From Calliopsis andreniformis (Eukaryota; Arthropoda; Insecta; Hymenoptera; Andrenidae), in contig NC_135064.1 in assembly GCF_051401765.1 (NCBI RefSeq), positions 23,224,001-23,288,000 on the forward strand: a stretch of 64,000 nt of DNA, in the 5' to 3' direction. The position numbers and the translations under genes are program-made. Below, piece by piece: positions 1 to 46,295 of the stretch. Position 1 is the stretch's first letter. Every line of letters starts with the position of its first letter. The notes under the pieces are model-generated. The model was not told where the DNA came from. It saw only the letters and a list, made by a program, of their open reading frames with translations, and did not search any database.

Positions 1-538
1 CGTCACTGCACCCCTGTTTTCCAGTTGCACGTGTTTCTTTCCTCTTCACCGACGATCGCGTCCAATTCTCCTCTCCTCGTCTCCTTGGTCGGCTCGCGGT
101 GCGGGAACCGCCGATAAACCGCGAGGAACACGCGCTACGACCGAATCGAAGATTCGCTCGGTCGCGAGGGTCACGCCGAGAGTTCGCCGCCGTTCGCCGT
201 CGTACGCTGCGTGGATTGTTTGACCGTACGCCACGGAAGCGTTTGCCGATCGGGTATTTGCGTAACATCGACGCCGAGCGGAGGTTTGTGTCGACGCTGA
301 GTTAGGCGCCGACGCTGCAGTGTGGATCGTGACCGCCGCGGTCGTTAAACTGTGATTTCTGAGTGATCAGTGAGATCGTTGCGAGGAGCGTTTCGAGGCT
401 GAAGGATCGAGGGCCTCGAGTGGCTACGCTCGCCGAGCTGCGTGAGAAAAGTGCTGTGAGCCCGCGGAGGCACGGAGCTGCGGATTGTGCTTTTAGCTGG
501 TGACTGGATCCGGCCTGACCACGGCCATTCTCGACACG
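1..538 (+). other. toy: Candidate non-coding first exon (5' UTR) of toy
   Basis: The stretch is GC- and CpG-rich and stops being so near a strong donor, ACACG|GTATGT, with GT at 539-540. I find no ATG on the + strand anywhere in these 538 bases, which is unusual by chance and typical of a 5' leader. If it is joined to the acceptor at 12805, the frame used by toy has a stop (TAG, 494-496) and then no ATG until the toy start at 13106. The 5' end and true TSS are not defined and may lie before the window. Assignment to toy, rather than to another + strand transcript, is inference from order and strand. Confidence 0.5.
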
Positions 539-3500
539 GTATGTCTTTTGGCTTTTTAATTGGGGGTGGGTGCTTCTGATGTGGCCGCGAAAGAAATTTT
601 TTCAAGCAAATTTTTTTTTCCTTGAGAATATGTAGCTGGAAATAGGTATTCTCTGCTGTCGATGAGATTCTTGTTGATCCGTACATCGGCGTGTGTTGCT
701 GTGACGTGTTCGAGTCTTTGGCGCCAATTTTTGAAAGGGTTTTTGATCCAAAGTGGGCTGAAAAGGGTTTGCGTGGAATTAGGTAGAACGATGGATGTGG
801 CTTTGTATGGATGAGGTCGCGTGGGTTGTGTAAATCGAGGGATGTCTTGCCTTTGACAACGTAAATGGAGGATATAGTGACGGTAGAGGAAGGCAGGAAG
901 TGTAAATAGGAAGTGTAGGTAATTGGGTACTGGGTTCCGACGGTAACAGGTAGCTTGCAAGAGTTACTCGAAGCTCTAAATAGAATGACTGTATCCAGTT
1001 ACAGTAAATTATGTGTTTAGTACTGGGGCATTATTCAATTATGTAAAATATTCACTGCCTATATAATTAAAAATTTTTAATTTTAATAGACATTATCTTC
1101 TGATATTACACTTGTGAGATTATTAACGTATGGAAGAAGAACAGTTTATTAGAATCGGATAAGATTTAAAAAAATTCGATCTCTCTTTTAAAAAAAAAAT
1201 ATGAACTGATATCGAGTCTGGATCAGTCTATAAATCTCAGCCAATTGCGTGGGGTACTAATTATGTAGGATCTAAAGTAGATTAACTTCTTAACCACAAC
1301 TTAGGTATCATTTAACATCACCCACATCTTTAAAGATAAGGTTAATTATCGTATGACGAATCTATATAAAAAATGTGTAGGTACAGAAGTACACAAGTAA
1401 CTAAAGGGTGATTCACCTCATTTTCAAATAGTAGGTACCTACAGAAACCCGTCACACTTAATCAGAGTTCACTACAAATAAATTACGTAATTTCTTAGAA
1501 AAGTTAAGACATTTAGAAAACATCGACCACTAAAATGTCTTTAGATATACCAAATTTCCCATCCCAAAAAAGCAATTTTATTTCAATTTTGTTGCACAGG
1601 AGGGAATGTACAATTATTTTCCATTTCATATAATTTTTCGAAACGCCTCATTGCTCGCCCCCACTCAACGTAGAAATAAATTTTTCCCAGTGAACTCGTC
1701 CTGCCGTCGGCTCCCGTTGGAAACTGTAATAAACCCCGAGATAGACGTAATAACTCGAAAGGCACGACAACGTGACGCTTAGCCCACAAATTGCGCGTGC
1801 CACAATGGCGCTTTTAGCACTCCACTGCCTCATTGTGATTGCGGAAAAAACGCTGTCCATTGGAAACGAATTGCATTGGATTTATATCGCGGGGCTGTGA
1901 TTAAATAGCACTGTGTCGGGACGCTTTTGTTATTTGCCGACGAAATTCGCCAAGCATCCCAATTACTAGCGTGCATTGTGCAGAATGTGAAGGTTATTTA
2001 AGGGTTATGAGATCGTAGAAGGTGTGCACGAGAATCGTCTCTTTGAGATAACTTCGCTGCAGCTTGGAAAGAAACGATAACGCTGTATGTAGCACCGTAA
2101 GTGGAAAACGATTCTTTTTTTAAATCTAGAAATACTAATCTTTACTCTCTGAAGGCATTTCTTATATGTTTGTATCGTGGACGCGAGTTATTTATATTCG
2201 GTAGATAGGTACATTGTTTTAGAGGATAAAAATCTGAAAAAATTTACGTAACTTCTTTAATCATCTTATTACTAACTCAAATTGAACTGTATTCAATAAA
2301 ACATACTATATCTAATCGTGTTATTTAAGATTTGGTAGTGTAGTCCATGAGAATTAGGTTAAAATTAATTTGCTCCTAACAATAAGAATTATATAGATAG
2401 ATAGCAATAGATTTTTCTGTATTAGGTTGACGAATTACAATACAGTATTATGTTTAAGTTTACGAGTTCAAAAGAGTATTACAGTAAGCGAGCATAATGC
2501 AATTGTGTCCCATCAGTAACGTAGTTCGTAGGCAGTTCGAAGAATCTACCCACAAGCGTTCAGCGAGAGAATCTAATTGGAGGCTACACGAATGTTGTAT
2601 AACATCTATGCAATGTAAAGCAAGACAGTATTTCACTAACATATTGTAAACAAGTTCCCCCGTTCTTCGTGGAACGATACATCCTGATGGATCGATTCAA
2701 GAAAATCAAATTCTCAGAATAATTTCTCCTCGCGTCGCGACGTTCCCTCTGTATCTTTCAACTAAGCCTCACTCTTAGTTACTATAATAGGTACTTACTC
2801 TTTTTATCTAAAAATCAGATATTTTATAGGTAATAAAATTAAAATCAGTAACACCTACATCTCATATTTCGTTTCTATATAACAATTACCATATTAATTT
2901 TATAGATACATATTTAACATCAATACATCCATAGTTGCAAGTTAAACTTCCGTCGGTAATATTTCCGCCCCGCCATAGCAGACGAAAAACGAAGATGTCT
3001 GAATAATTTATCCCGCGCCTCTCGAATTAGGGATCGCAAGACAACGGTGAGGAACACGGAACACCTGTCCGCTTTTATTATTTTTACGCGAAGGTAGGGG
3101 CAGGAAAAAAAGAGAAACATCGTGCTCATTGAAAGTGATACAATCTCGGAAAATAACAGATGTCCCCTCGTCGCTCGAGTGCTCGACAAAGAAAGGCTCC
3201 GCGTACCTCGGAGATTTCATGGAAAGCCCTTTGTTGTATCTCGAGCTGTTCGAGGGCGAAGAGACAACCAGCTCGGTGAGGTTACTCGCGGAAAATTCAC
3301 CGATCCAAATTATTTACTAATTCCCTGCAACCCCTTCTCGTCCACGGATTATCGTGCAAAAGAAATTAACCTTTCGGTCGCTGCAGGCGCTGTGAGCTCT
3401 GACAGTCGATCAGTGTGCTGCGTACTGTGAACGTCTATTGACGTCTTTGAAGCGTACTCGACAAATGTCTCTGCAGAATTTTTGTTCACTCGGCGCGCAG

Positions 3501-6500
3501 AGGGCTTGGATCCGTGGGATTAAAGAGATTAGTCGAAGCAGCGGCGAAAGAATGAGGTGGTATGTACAGATTTTATTCATTGGGTTTCGTGGATCTTAAA
3601 TTAAAGTCGCGTTGTCTACCGAAGTTAACATAACCTGCTCGGGATAATTTGCCTAGGTTGCTGTGTTCGAAATTCGGGGCCTTCAGTTGGAGGTGGGAAT
3701 TAAATCAATTTTGTTGTCAATTCTGTTATATGATAATTGGAATATAATTGTATCGCTATGTTTGTCAATACTCATGTGTTCTTGAGGAGATTTTTACTTA
3801 AATTGGGAATAATCGAATTTGTGACGATTTGATAAAACTTCCAAATGAAACAGTTTAGAATCCCTGGTCATCTCAACCCTTAAATTCATGATTTCTCTAA
3901 GAATAATCGATTTCTAAGCTGCAAAATACGCTATGCACCTAAGGCTTAAGTTTAGATTTACGCAATTTACGCTGCGACTGACCTTTAACACGCATAGCCT
4001 AAAAACAGTGAAAAAGCAAACGCAATACTGCCTAAGTACGGAGAAAAGCAGTATCTATTCCAAATATTTTACTGCTATGTTGCACCAAAAAGGACGCAGA
4101 GTGTTCAAAACGATTCAAAGATGCAAGACTCAATTTCACATTTTCTATAGTTACTGCTTTTCTGCAAAATTTAGCAAAATAGATGGCACTCGTATTCAAA
4201 ACTGCGTAGGTATTTTGACATTGTAACAGTATACGAAACTCCACTTTTAGACAAACAATGCGACACCATAAGCAATAGAGTTACAACTCGTAATACAAAG
4301 TCGATACTGCATGTTTTTGACTAGGGCAGTTGTACAGTGATTTTTCTCGTCTCCTCGACGTCTCTGCGACGGCCCTTAGAGGGACAGTAATTTCGTCTTT
4401 ATTTACCGAGCCCCGTCGGCTGGAAATCGTCAGGCATTAGGTTAATGTACAAAAATCTCCTCGCGTATTTAACGATCCCGGCCTCTCGCGTTCTTTATGC
4501 TGCATTAACGAGGCCGCGAGAATCTCAAGATTTTTTCCATCGTCGAGGCGTTCTTGCCGAAAGGAAAAGTGCTGCCCCCTGCATCACACTAATTGCAAAT
4601 CGAGCGTCGAGAATGTTATTACTCGTTGGTCGTCGCTTTGAGGATTTTTTTTCTTCTTTTTTTTTTTAAACTTTTCATGCCCTCGTAGCGTAAGGGAATG
4701 TTGACGCGTCCTTGGGTAGCCTTTTGACGACATCGAGCAATTTAATGCGTTGCAGCTTCTTTCAAGGTTGTCACAAGGAACGAAGGAATCGAGTAATTAG
4801 TCAACTTTGCGCTGGTTCGTTTCCTTTGGGCGGGGGTTAAACTTTTCGCGTTCGCAGGCGACAGGAATTTTCACTAGAGGAACAGCGCGTTTATGATCGT
4901 GATTGATTTTGTTCGAAATTTGTGTTTTAATTTTTTGCGGTTGAAGAAAGGATGGAAGTTAAGAGTAGGTGTACTTGTTTTAAGGTTAGTAGTTAGTTTC
5001 TGATTTGGGGAATATTGTACCACGTTGAAAAGTGGGGAACGTAGAAGCAAAGATGAAACTTAACCCTTAATTACTTACATGAGATCTCAATAATATTTTA
5101 CTGAACTATTTCAATTTAATTCTCGAATACTTTTTGAGTGGGTAAAAGTCCTAGCAAAAAATCTTTAAAAAATTCATGTAACATTCTCACGCATTCCAAA
5201 TTAAAATCGAATAATAAAAATTGAAGCAGAGTTTAGATTTATGCAGTAGTTTATTCAAATACATTATTGTCGCAAATATATATCAAATGAAAAACAGCCT
5301 TTTCAAGAATACGGAAACAAAAACTACCCTTTATTTACACAATAAGGGTTAAAATTCTCATAAACATACTTAATTATACCCAACAAAAGAGTATACCTAA
5401 AAAGTTCGTCCAAATGTGTGCTAATACTTAATCAAGAGTTAAGCTTCTCGTAAAATCGACCAGAACAGCGCTCGAGGGTTAACGAATCCTCTAACAAAGA
5501 ATAATCGAAATGTCGATCACTGTGTCAACGAGGAGATATATCCGTTCCAACAGAGTTAAGAAGCTTTCACCGATGACCGTGTAATTGAAACTCTTACAGC
5601 TCAGGATACTTGTGGTCAGACTCGTGTTTATATCGGCGGTATATAATACGGTGTTTGGCGATCGAGAAGCGCTCGTACGAAGGCGAGTTTAGAAGCGGCG
5701 GCGGCGTTCACCTACGCGCGCATTCCATCGTCGCTTTCGTTCATCACAGTTAATCACGCCGCGGTTACGAGTGTTAATTATCATTCGGCCCGCTTCGTAG
5801 ATCATTAGCTCCTTTCAGCCTCGGCCCGAGAACGTCACGACAACAACGGGAGGGCATCCACAGACGATTCGACTCGATCGAAATGTGCAAGCTGTACACC
5901 GCCGTCGACTGATTATAGGTTTAGTATCGCGGCAACCGCACGAATCGCTTTGTACCACGCTAAAAAGTCCAGCCACTTACTTTAACGTCGCTCCCATAGA
6001 AATGCCTGTTGCGGTGGCGAAGGAATGCCTTGTAATACGAACTTTTCAACGAGCCTGCTCTTTCTCGGATCGTTTGCCGATTTCAGGCTCTGCTTTGCCT
6101 ACGTGAAAGTCGATTAATTGCAGGGATATTATTTTACACTGGTTTTGTGGATCGGTCTTTGTATGACGCTTTGAAAAATTAGACGAGTACTAAATATATT
6201 CGTATTTGTAATGTGACTATAAGTAATAGAACTGAAAAAAGGAGGAAAATTTCAGTTTTAGCTGTAGACAGTGACTAATGGTTGCTTCTACCAATGGGAG
6301 TATCAATAAAAGTTTGCTTCATCTTTCAAATAGTGTAGTTTCACGTCTATTTTCAGATTGTCTCAGGACTTGGTACTAACAAAAATTTACTGACTGGGAG
6401 TAGATAGGTAGCCATGAGATAAACTTTTCTGAAGTAGATTAATTCATTGTTTTTTGACTCAAGTAACAAATTACTTCACTCATATCTACTTACATATCTC

Positions 6501-7417
6501 GTTAGAAATAAGACCAAGAGACAATGAAAAAGTATTTTAAAGAAATATCTACAGATAGCCATGAGTCTGTAGCGAATAAATATTCTACTTTATTCTGTTT
6601 CACAAGTGAAAGAAAAGTACAATGAATAACTAAAATATGGCGAACTTAAGGGTACATATTTGGTACACTGAAATTTCCTTCTTTTTATCCTCTCATTAAA
6701 TAGTTCCACTGTTCCTGATTCATGTGTTATCTGAGATCCAATTAATCATTAATAAGACCCGTCGAAATTAATCAGACTGTTAGCACGAGTTAAACTTGCG
6801 AGTTTCTTGGAAATCGGAGGGCGTTGTTGAAATAGGAAATTTTCAAAGCGGTCGGTGCGAAGTTTCTACGCGAAAAACTTGTACTTCGCTCGCGGCTTTG
6901 ATTAATTTGCAAGCGTTTGTAGCCGTTCACCGCACTTTGTGGCGAAATTTAACGTTTAACCTGTGTCCACCCTTGTGTACCGTGTATATATAGTCACGAC
7001 TGTGAGATCCTGGAGTAACGTGTCCCTCCTGTAACGTTCCGCGACAGTGCAAGCACGTACAACGCGCTGGCAAATTAGCTTTTCAACGTTTTCTTGTTGT
7101 AGTACGTCTACGAATTGCATAATGCATTGCAGCTGCTGAAACGTTGTAAGATCTTGTGTGTTATCATTTTCTGAGTGGCAACACTGGAATTTTCAAGCTT
7201 GTGTGGTGTTCTGTTTTGTTTCTGCAATTTTTGCAGCTATCTTTGATTGGTACTATGCTATGTAGTCAGTTGATACATATGGCGACGTGAACGGTGAAGG
7301 TAGTCACGAAAAATTTGTTCCATTGGAATGATATTTGGAATGATATCTTTTTTTATATCATTTTTAGCATTATGATTTTGTTTAAATTAGGAGTAATAGA
7401 ATTAAGAAGTGATCTTC

Positions 7418-7812
7418 GAGGGAGTGATTAGACAGCCGCGACAAATTGCTCCTAAAGGGAAAGTATGTAACTTAAACCGAAACAGCGATACACTATTCTT
7501 CTCTTTTTCACTTATTTACTTCTTCTGCTTCTCTTCTACTTCAGCTTTAGGTGGCAATATGAGTACGAACACATTAGGGTGAGAACATATTACTGTCACG
7601 TCATGTGAAATCACGTTACATATTATAGCAAATTTGTTTCATATTACATGTTATAGCATGATAGATCTAAACCAAGGGAAAAATCTCGACTCACGTTATA
7701 GATTTGCTATTGTATCTAACGTGAGTTCACGTGACGTGACAATATCTAATGTGTTCGCACCCAGATTCTCAACCAATCAGCAGTCTTCACCATCTTGTCT
7801 AATCACTCCCTT
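7418..7812. mobile_element. Foldback (inverted-repeat) MITE-like element, about 395 bp
   Basis: The outer arms at 7418-7434 and 7796-7812 are inverted copies of a 17-mer (16 of 17 match; core GGGAGTGATTAGACA). Inside them a second, longer inverted pair matches 7565-7632 against about 7701-7758, with conserved blocks such as GAACACATTAG and TGTCACGTCA. The left spacer is longer than the right, so the foldback is asymmetric. No transposase frame is present, so any mobility would have been in trans. I could not define a target-site duplication or assign a superfamily. Confidence 0.6.
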
Positions 7813-10800
7813 GAGCTTCACTACGTTAAGGAGTGGACAAATATTCGAGTATGGCTTCTTATTAAATTTGTGTTTATCTGTGATAGTCATGCCCGAGACC
7901 AAAAGAAAGAAGTATAAGTAAATCATAAAAGAGTTCCTATAACTGAATTCTCAATTTCTAAAAAGCTGCAAATTCCACTTGTGAGACTTCAATCAAAAAA
8001 CCACCTCAAACTTTTGAAAATTGCTGCACATCATCCTACCTAATAACCACTAAGATTCTATACTTATACCCAACTTCAACCCCGTAACAATGTCTGCTCC
8101 ACTACCTCAATTATAATTCTTCCCACAAATGTAACTCATTGCAAGGCAAAAGTGTGTTGACATTGCTCCGCCGAATGGGAACAGTTTTCGCGTCGCTCGT
8201 CGCCGCGTCGCCGATGATAAATTCATGCAGGGCCGATGGTAATCAAGCCCAATATAAAATGGAAAAAATGCTCCCGTCGACACAGTGATGTTTATTATTC
8301 GCCGCGGCGTTATTTATTTTCTGGGTGCACTTTGAAATTTGCTTTTGGCGAACCAGGTATCGACGGTGGCTGCCAATATTTACCGCCCCCGTTTCGCGCG
8401 CGCGATAATCCTCTGAATTATGTTCTTTGAAGCGGGCTCGGCGCCGGGGCGCGTGGAAGGGCGCGTGAAAGAGCGTGCAGAAGTGTACAACAGGGATCAA
8501 TCGAGTTCCCGTGATTTAACGTTGGCTTATGAAATCGGTTGCAACAATATCGAAAGTTATTTCGATAGGTCGGCTCGGGTGTTCCACGCGGAAACATTGA
8601 TCTGCCTTTACGCCGGCGGATCCCAGACCCGTCGGACAGCGAAATTTCACCGCCCACCTCGAGCCTCGAAACGTTTCAAATGCGTGTTTAATGTATCGCG
8701 ATTATCAATTCGACAGATTTATCGGGGGGAGCCGATCGCAACGTTTCCTCGAATCGATGAGAATCATTTAATTTATTAACTCGGAAGATTTATGGGGAGG
8801 AACTTGCATTTCGTTCTTTGCGCTCAAAAATGAGGAATTATCGATGCGGGAAGGAACGTGGACTGGTCAGAGAGGAATCGGGGAGGTGTAAATAATTCAA
8901 GTTTTGTATGGACGGTTGGAATGCTCGATGGTGTATGGATGGTGTAGTTCTGTGTGATGTTTGAATAATTGTAAAGAGCAAGCAATTATTCGGTCAGAAT
9001 TTCGTCTGTTGTTTGCTGTTAGTATTTTAAAAACCTTGTATGTAACTTTGCAGTTTGGTGAAAGTGTAAAGTAGTTATTTTGAGCGCTCCTTTTAGTGCT
9101 GGACTACAGAGTTGTGTGAAATTGTTACGTCGTCTTAGTTTGTGTTGAATGTTATGGATATACAAGTTAGATTGCAACTTGGAGAGAATAAGACAAATAT
9201 TCCTGTGAATTTTTTTATAGTTCGTATGTTCTCTTTTGGGCGATAAAGTTGGCACACATGTTTTGAAACTACCTGTATAGTAGATACGTAAATCGACTAG
9301 GAAGTTAGAGCACAAAAGCAAGCACAAGTTGTTGTATCAATCTGTGAGCAGCTCGCTGATCTGGAAAATGTCTCGATAATTGTACAAACCTCGGTCCTTG
9401 CACGCATATTTTGTCCCCTTGCATTAAAGAAGTTTCTAAATTTTAGCTGCCTATAATTACATCGTCAATTGACGTAATAGAAAAACAAATGTACCCGCTG
9501 CAAACACATGTTACTTTCAATATTACGGTGTTTTAAAATTAACTTACATTTTAAATACAGTTTCAAATTTCAAAATTGAAACTTTAAAAAATTTAAACAG
9601 ACCTTTGAAGAAATCCTCAAAAAATCTCAGGTCTAGAATCTGTGATTGCAAAGCACAGTAGCAGCAGTAGTCACACCTATTTTTTTTAAGGAATTGATGT
9701 TCAAAGTTCTGAGCACCTGTTTTCGACTGTCGATCAACTGTCCTCTTCCTCACCTGTAATTTTCAAAATAACCGTAACAGCGTTCCTCAACGCCTTCCCA
9801 AGTGACTTAACAGTTTCAGATCGCTAATTGTCCGCCACTTGTACACGACCCTCCGCGGCGTTTTTCACGTCTCCGGCGGCTAAATAGAATCTCTGTTGAC
9901 AAGCCCCGACACCTTCACCTTTCACGACCTTCCATCCGCGTCGCGTCGCGTGCAACAGCCGTCGCGTTCGTGTTTATCAGCATGCAACATCCTGGTTTTA
10001 ATTAATTTATGTACGCCCGCGAGAGAGTCGGAGATCGCACGAGCGCGCCCGTTTTGCAACGCAACATTCCGCGGTGCGCGCCTTCGCTTGGCAAACAACA
10101 CCATTGTTCGGGGAACGTAACGTCGCGAAATTATTTCAGCTTTTCGATGGATGGCGAAACGCCCCGACGACCTCGGGCTCCGCGCACCACCTGGAACTTC
10201 CATTAATCGGATTATTTAACGCGTAAACGTGAGAACGATCCGCAAAATAATCCTCCGCCTTCGCGTTCAGTGACCAAAGAAGTTGCTCAAACGTAATATT
10301 TTTCATTCCGCGGTTTAATCCTTCGGGCCACTTGACACGCGATTCTTGCGCCCGCAGAGCTCGGGTTTACCTTTGCTGCCCGACGGAGGAGAGTTGAAAT
10401 TAAGTTTTAACGAAAGAAACCGCGGGTTTCATTGGAACGTTTTTCGTTATTTTTCGTTTTTCCCTGGGGAAAGGGCGAAGGTTGAACGAAACTGAGATAT
10501 ATTCTTTGAGAGAAAATTTTGAGCGAAGGGTAATCGTATTCTTTGTGGAGTTCGGATTGGAATATTTTGTGGGGTAGCAGGAGGGTTGGAGAATTTACGT
10601 GTGTTGAAAATTGATGGTTTTATTGTGTGAATGTGCATTGATTATTCGTGAAACGTGGAAATGTGTTGTCATCTTGTAAATCGAATGCAGGAGAGTTGTT
10701 TCTGTATCATGTCGTAAACGTGTGAAGATGGACAGTTTCAGTTTTATCATTTTAGGGATTAATTCTTTCGAGTGTGTCGCACCTCGTCTTATAAAATAAA

Positions 10801-12316
10801 GTAGACCCGAGGTACGGGAGCTAGATTTCTCGGCTGAGATTGTGTCATAAATTTTGTAATGGTGGCGTAATAACAAGAGGAGCTGCTGGCAACAGCGAAT
10901 TATGCGAATAAAAATGAGCTACTTCGTATTTGACAAAAGGCACAAGGGACAAAATGTATTCGGTGTAAAACAGTAGGTCGAAAGCCGTCGCTAGCCATTG
11001 CAGAGGAACAACGAAGAATCCTTTTGCTTGCAAATCTTATGCATTATCCCCGTGTCCTTGTGACTTCCTTTTCTCATCGTTATCACAAGATTGCACCGTC
11101 ATAATTTGCTTATTCTCTATGCAATTTCCACCTTTTCCAGCAGTTCATGTATAATTCTGTTTTATTAACAAGATAACCAAGTATCTTTGGTGCATAGAGG
11201 TCCTTCGGATTGGTAATTAGCATATAAAGGAACTCCCTTCTTCTTGGTGGACTGTGCTTTGATAAGAAAAGGTCACGATGATAAAGTGCTTTGAAAAAAC
11301 TTCGTTTGTGCAGTAACTTCAGTTCAGTCTAGCTTTAATATTATAAAACAGAGCGAAATTTGATCAAGGAACCTTGATTGTTGGAGCAATATTCAATCGT
11401 TCATTTTAGTTTAAGAAAAAGATAGTAGTAAGTACAATATCTTCATTTTTGCAATTTTGGAGTAATTTATAAATTTTCAGTAATCTTCAGCAGACAGGAA
11501 GGTATAATTAATACTGCTTAATATGTAATGGGGATTCAGGAACTTGTTCATGAAGGATTATGAATTTCACATGTTCTGATTCTCAAGATATTTTACTTTT
11601 TGTATTCACATTGAGATAATTGGGTAAAAGTGAGTATAGAAGGTGGAACTGAAACAAATGAAATAAAAAAGTAGGTACATCACAGCAGTCTTCAAAATTA
11701 ACTGTATAATACCCTGAGTACAGTGTATAGTGTCATTTGAGACATTGCGCATACGTATCTATGTGAATGCACAGTGCATTTCATGTATCAGAAACATGTA
11801 CTCTTAACAAGTTCATATCTGAAGATTAAATAGTGCAAACATGTTAATTATATCAGTAAACCACATTCTTATCACCTCTATTAATGTTTAACACAATACT
11901 TATCGCACTTTACGTGTCAAGTTCTGTAGGCATTTGTATAATAACACGCCACAGTGCTATTTTCTCATAGCGATTATAATCTTCAAATTATTCTAACCTC
12001 TCCGTTCCATTAAAAAGAGAACATGTTTTAATGAACTTCAGATTGCTCTCTTCACTCTGTTGCAAATAATTCACTAGGCACACTGTTCAGACTACCTATT
12101 TATTATAGTCTCACATTTTTTTATCATTAATACTAGATTATGATCAACCAGTAGCTATATGTTTTTTCTCTTGCACCAAATGATTATTTCCTTACAATTT
12201 CAATTCTATGTCACGGAATGATTACTGCTATTCATACTCATTAAAATTTTCAAAGTACTAATTAATTCACTTCCTCCATTAGGACGACTTAACCCTGACC
12301 TTACTTCTATTTTTAC

Positions 12317-12625
12317 TAAGAGACTAGAGACTATAAAACAATAACAGAGACTAGAGACTGTAAAAAAACAGAGACTAGGGATTGTAAAAAAATATCAGAG
12401 ACTAAGGATTGTAAAAAAATAACAGACTAGGGATTGTAAAAAAATAACAGAGACTAGGGACTATAAAAAAATAACAGAGACTAAAGAGTGTAAAAAACAT
12501 AACAGAGACTAAAGACTGTAAATAAATAATATAGACTAGAGACGCCAAAAAATAACAGAGACTAGAGACTCCAAAAAATAACAGAGACTAGAGACTCCAA
12601 AAACTAAGAAACTAAAAATTCCCGA
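12317..12625. repeat. Minisatellite, 25-28 bp unit, about 11 copies
   Basis: Tandem copies of a unit like GAGACTAGAGACTGTAAAAA followed by AATAACA run through this stretch. Substitutions such as TAGAGACT/TAGGGATT/TAAAGACT and GTAAA/CCAAA separate early from late copies. The array ends about 180 bp before the acceptor of the exon that holds the toy start codon. Confidence 0.85.
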
Positions 12626-12805
12626 AAATAAATGAAATATCCAAGAAATAGGAGAGCAAAGACACCGTAGACCTCGCGCCCCGACTATCTATCATTTAAG
12701 ACAGCCAACAGAGCGCACCTTCCCCAGAAAATTGTAACACAATGCATTCAGCCATCCGCGCTTGGTTTCTTGCACGCAGCTGACATAGGATTGTTCTGTT
12801 TTCAG

Positions 12806-13105
12806 CACTGTGTTAGCGTGGCCGGAGGTGGCGGCGGCGGCGGAGGAGGCGGCAGCGGGGACGGCGGAGGTGGTGGAGGCGGAGGAGGCGGCGGCAGTCG
12901 GCTGAACCTGCACCTTCGTCCCTGCGGAGGCAGTGGTGGCGGTGGCGGCATCGCCGGAAGTGACAGCGCTTCGGATTACCCGCCAAGCGCTGCGGCAGCG
13001 CGGAGCCGAGAAGCGGCGGCGGCGGCGCTGCACGCGGCAAGGACCCTGTTGGGCGCGGGGGTGGCTAACCCTTGCTCGCCCACCCCCGAACCGCCCTTCT
13101 GGAAG

Positions 13106-13118
<13 letters not shown>
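12806..13118 (+). CDS. toy: toy exon 2: 5' UTR plus start codon (coding part 13106-13118)
   Basis: The acceptor TTCTGTTTTCAG ends at 12805 and the donor AAAG|GTTGGT follows 13118. The only ATG in the exon is at 13106 (A at -3). It starts MPHK and joins in phase 1 to the paired-box exon to read [13 protein letters not shown]. This has the same spacing to the MHG motif as Drosophila Toy, whose N-terminus is of similar length. Upstream of the ATG the same frame is open through runs of glycine, then an alanine/serine-rich part ending PTPEPPFWK. I treat that part as leader, but a longer protein cannot be excluded. Confidence 0.7.
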
Positions 13119-46103
<32,985 letters not shown>

Positions 46104-46295
46104 TCCCAGCTCTTCGGGTTCCCGCCTGCGAGCCTGCTCGTAGGCCAGGAGAGCCCGCCGCCACCGACAGCCACCCCTGGCGCGGTGTCTAGGCCGTTGC
46201 TCGCGTCCCTTGGGATACCGACGCAGCCGACGCAACATCAGCCCTCGAACACGCCTGCAACTACTCCCGTGCACACCTCCGACACCAGTGAGTGA
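46104..46295 (+). other. toy: Open in-frame extension after the toy stop codon (63 codons)
   Basis: Directly after the TGA, the toy frame runs 63 codons without a stop, to TGA at 46293-46295. The composition is Pro/Thr/Ser/Gln-rich (SQLFGFPPASLL, ESPPPPTATPG, GIPTQPTQHQPSNTPATTPV), like the transactivation tail just upstream. The other two + frames close early. A donor-like CACCA|GTGAGT lies at 46288. It may be readthrough protein, an alternative C-terminus or a chance open UTR. Confidence 0.4.

Larger units (their letters stand above)
539..12805 (+). other. Putative toy first intron (12.3 kb)
   Basis: No convincing coding exon is visible on either strand; open frames here are short and have no recognisable domains. 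The stretch is AT-rich with several CpG-richer islands (for example about 1.86-1.98, 3.1-3.5, 8.2-8.7 and 9.85-10.4 kb) that could be regulatory. It contains the foldback element near 7.4-7.8 kb and the minisatellite at 12.3-12.6 kb, described separately. Confidence 0.45.

Noticed and set aside
4042..4163. 12-bp inverted pair AGAAAAGCAGTA/TACTGCTTTTCT
   Set aside because: The arms are short and flanking similarity is weak, so an element cannot be claimed.
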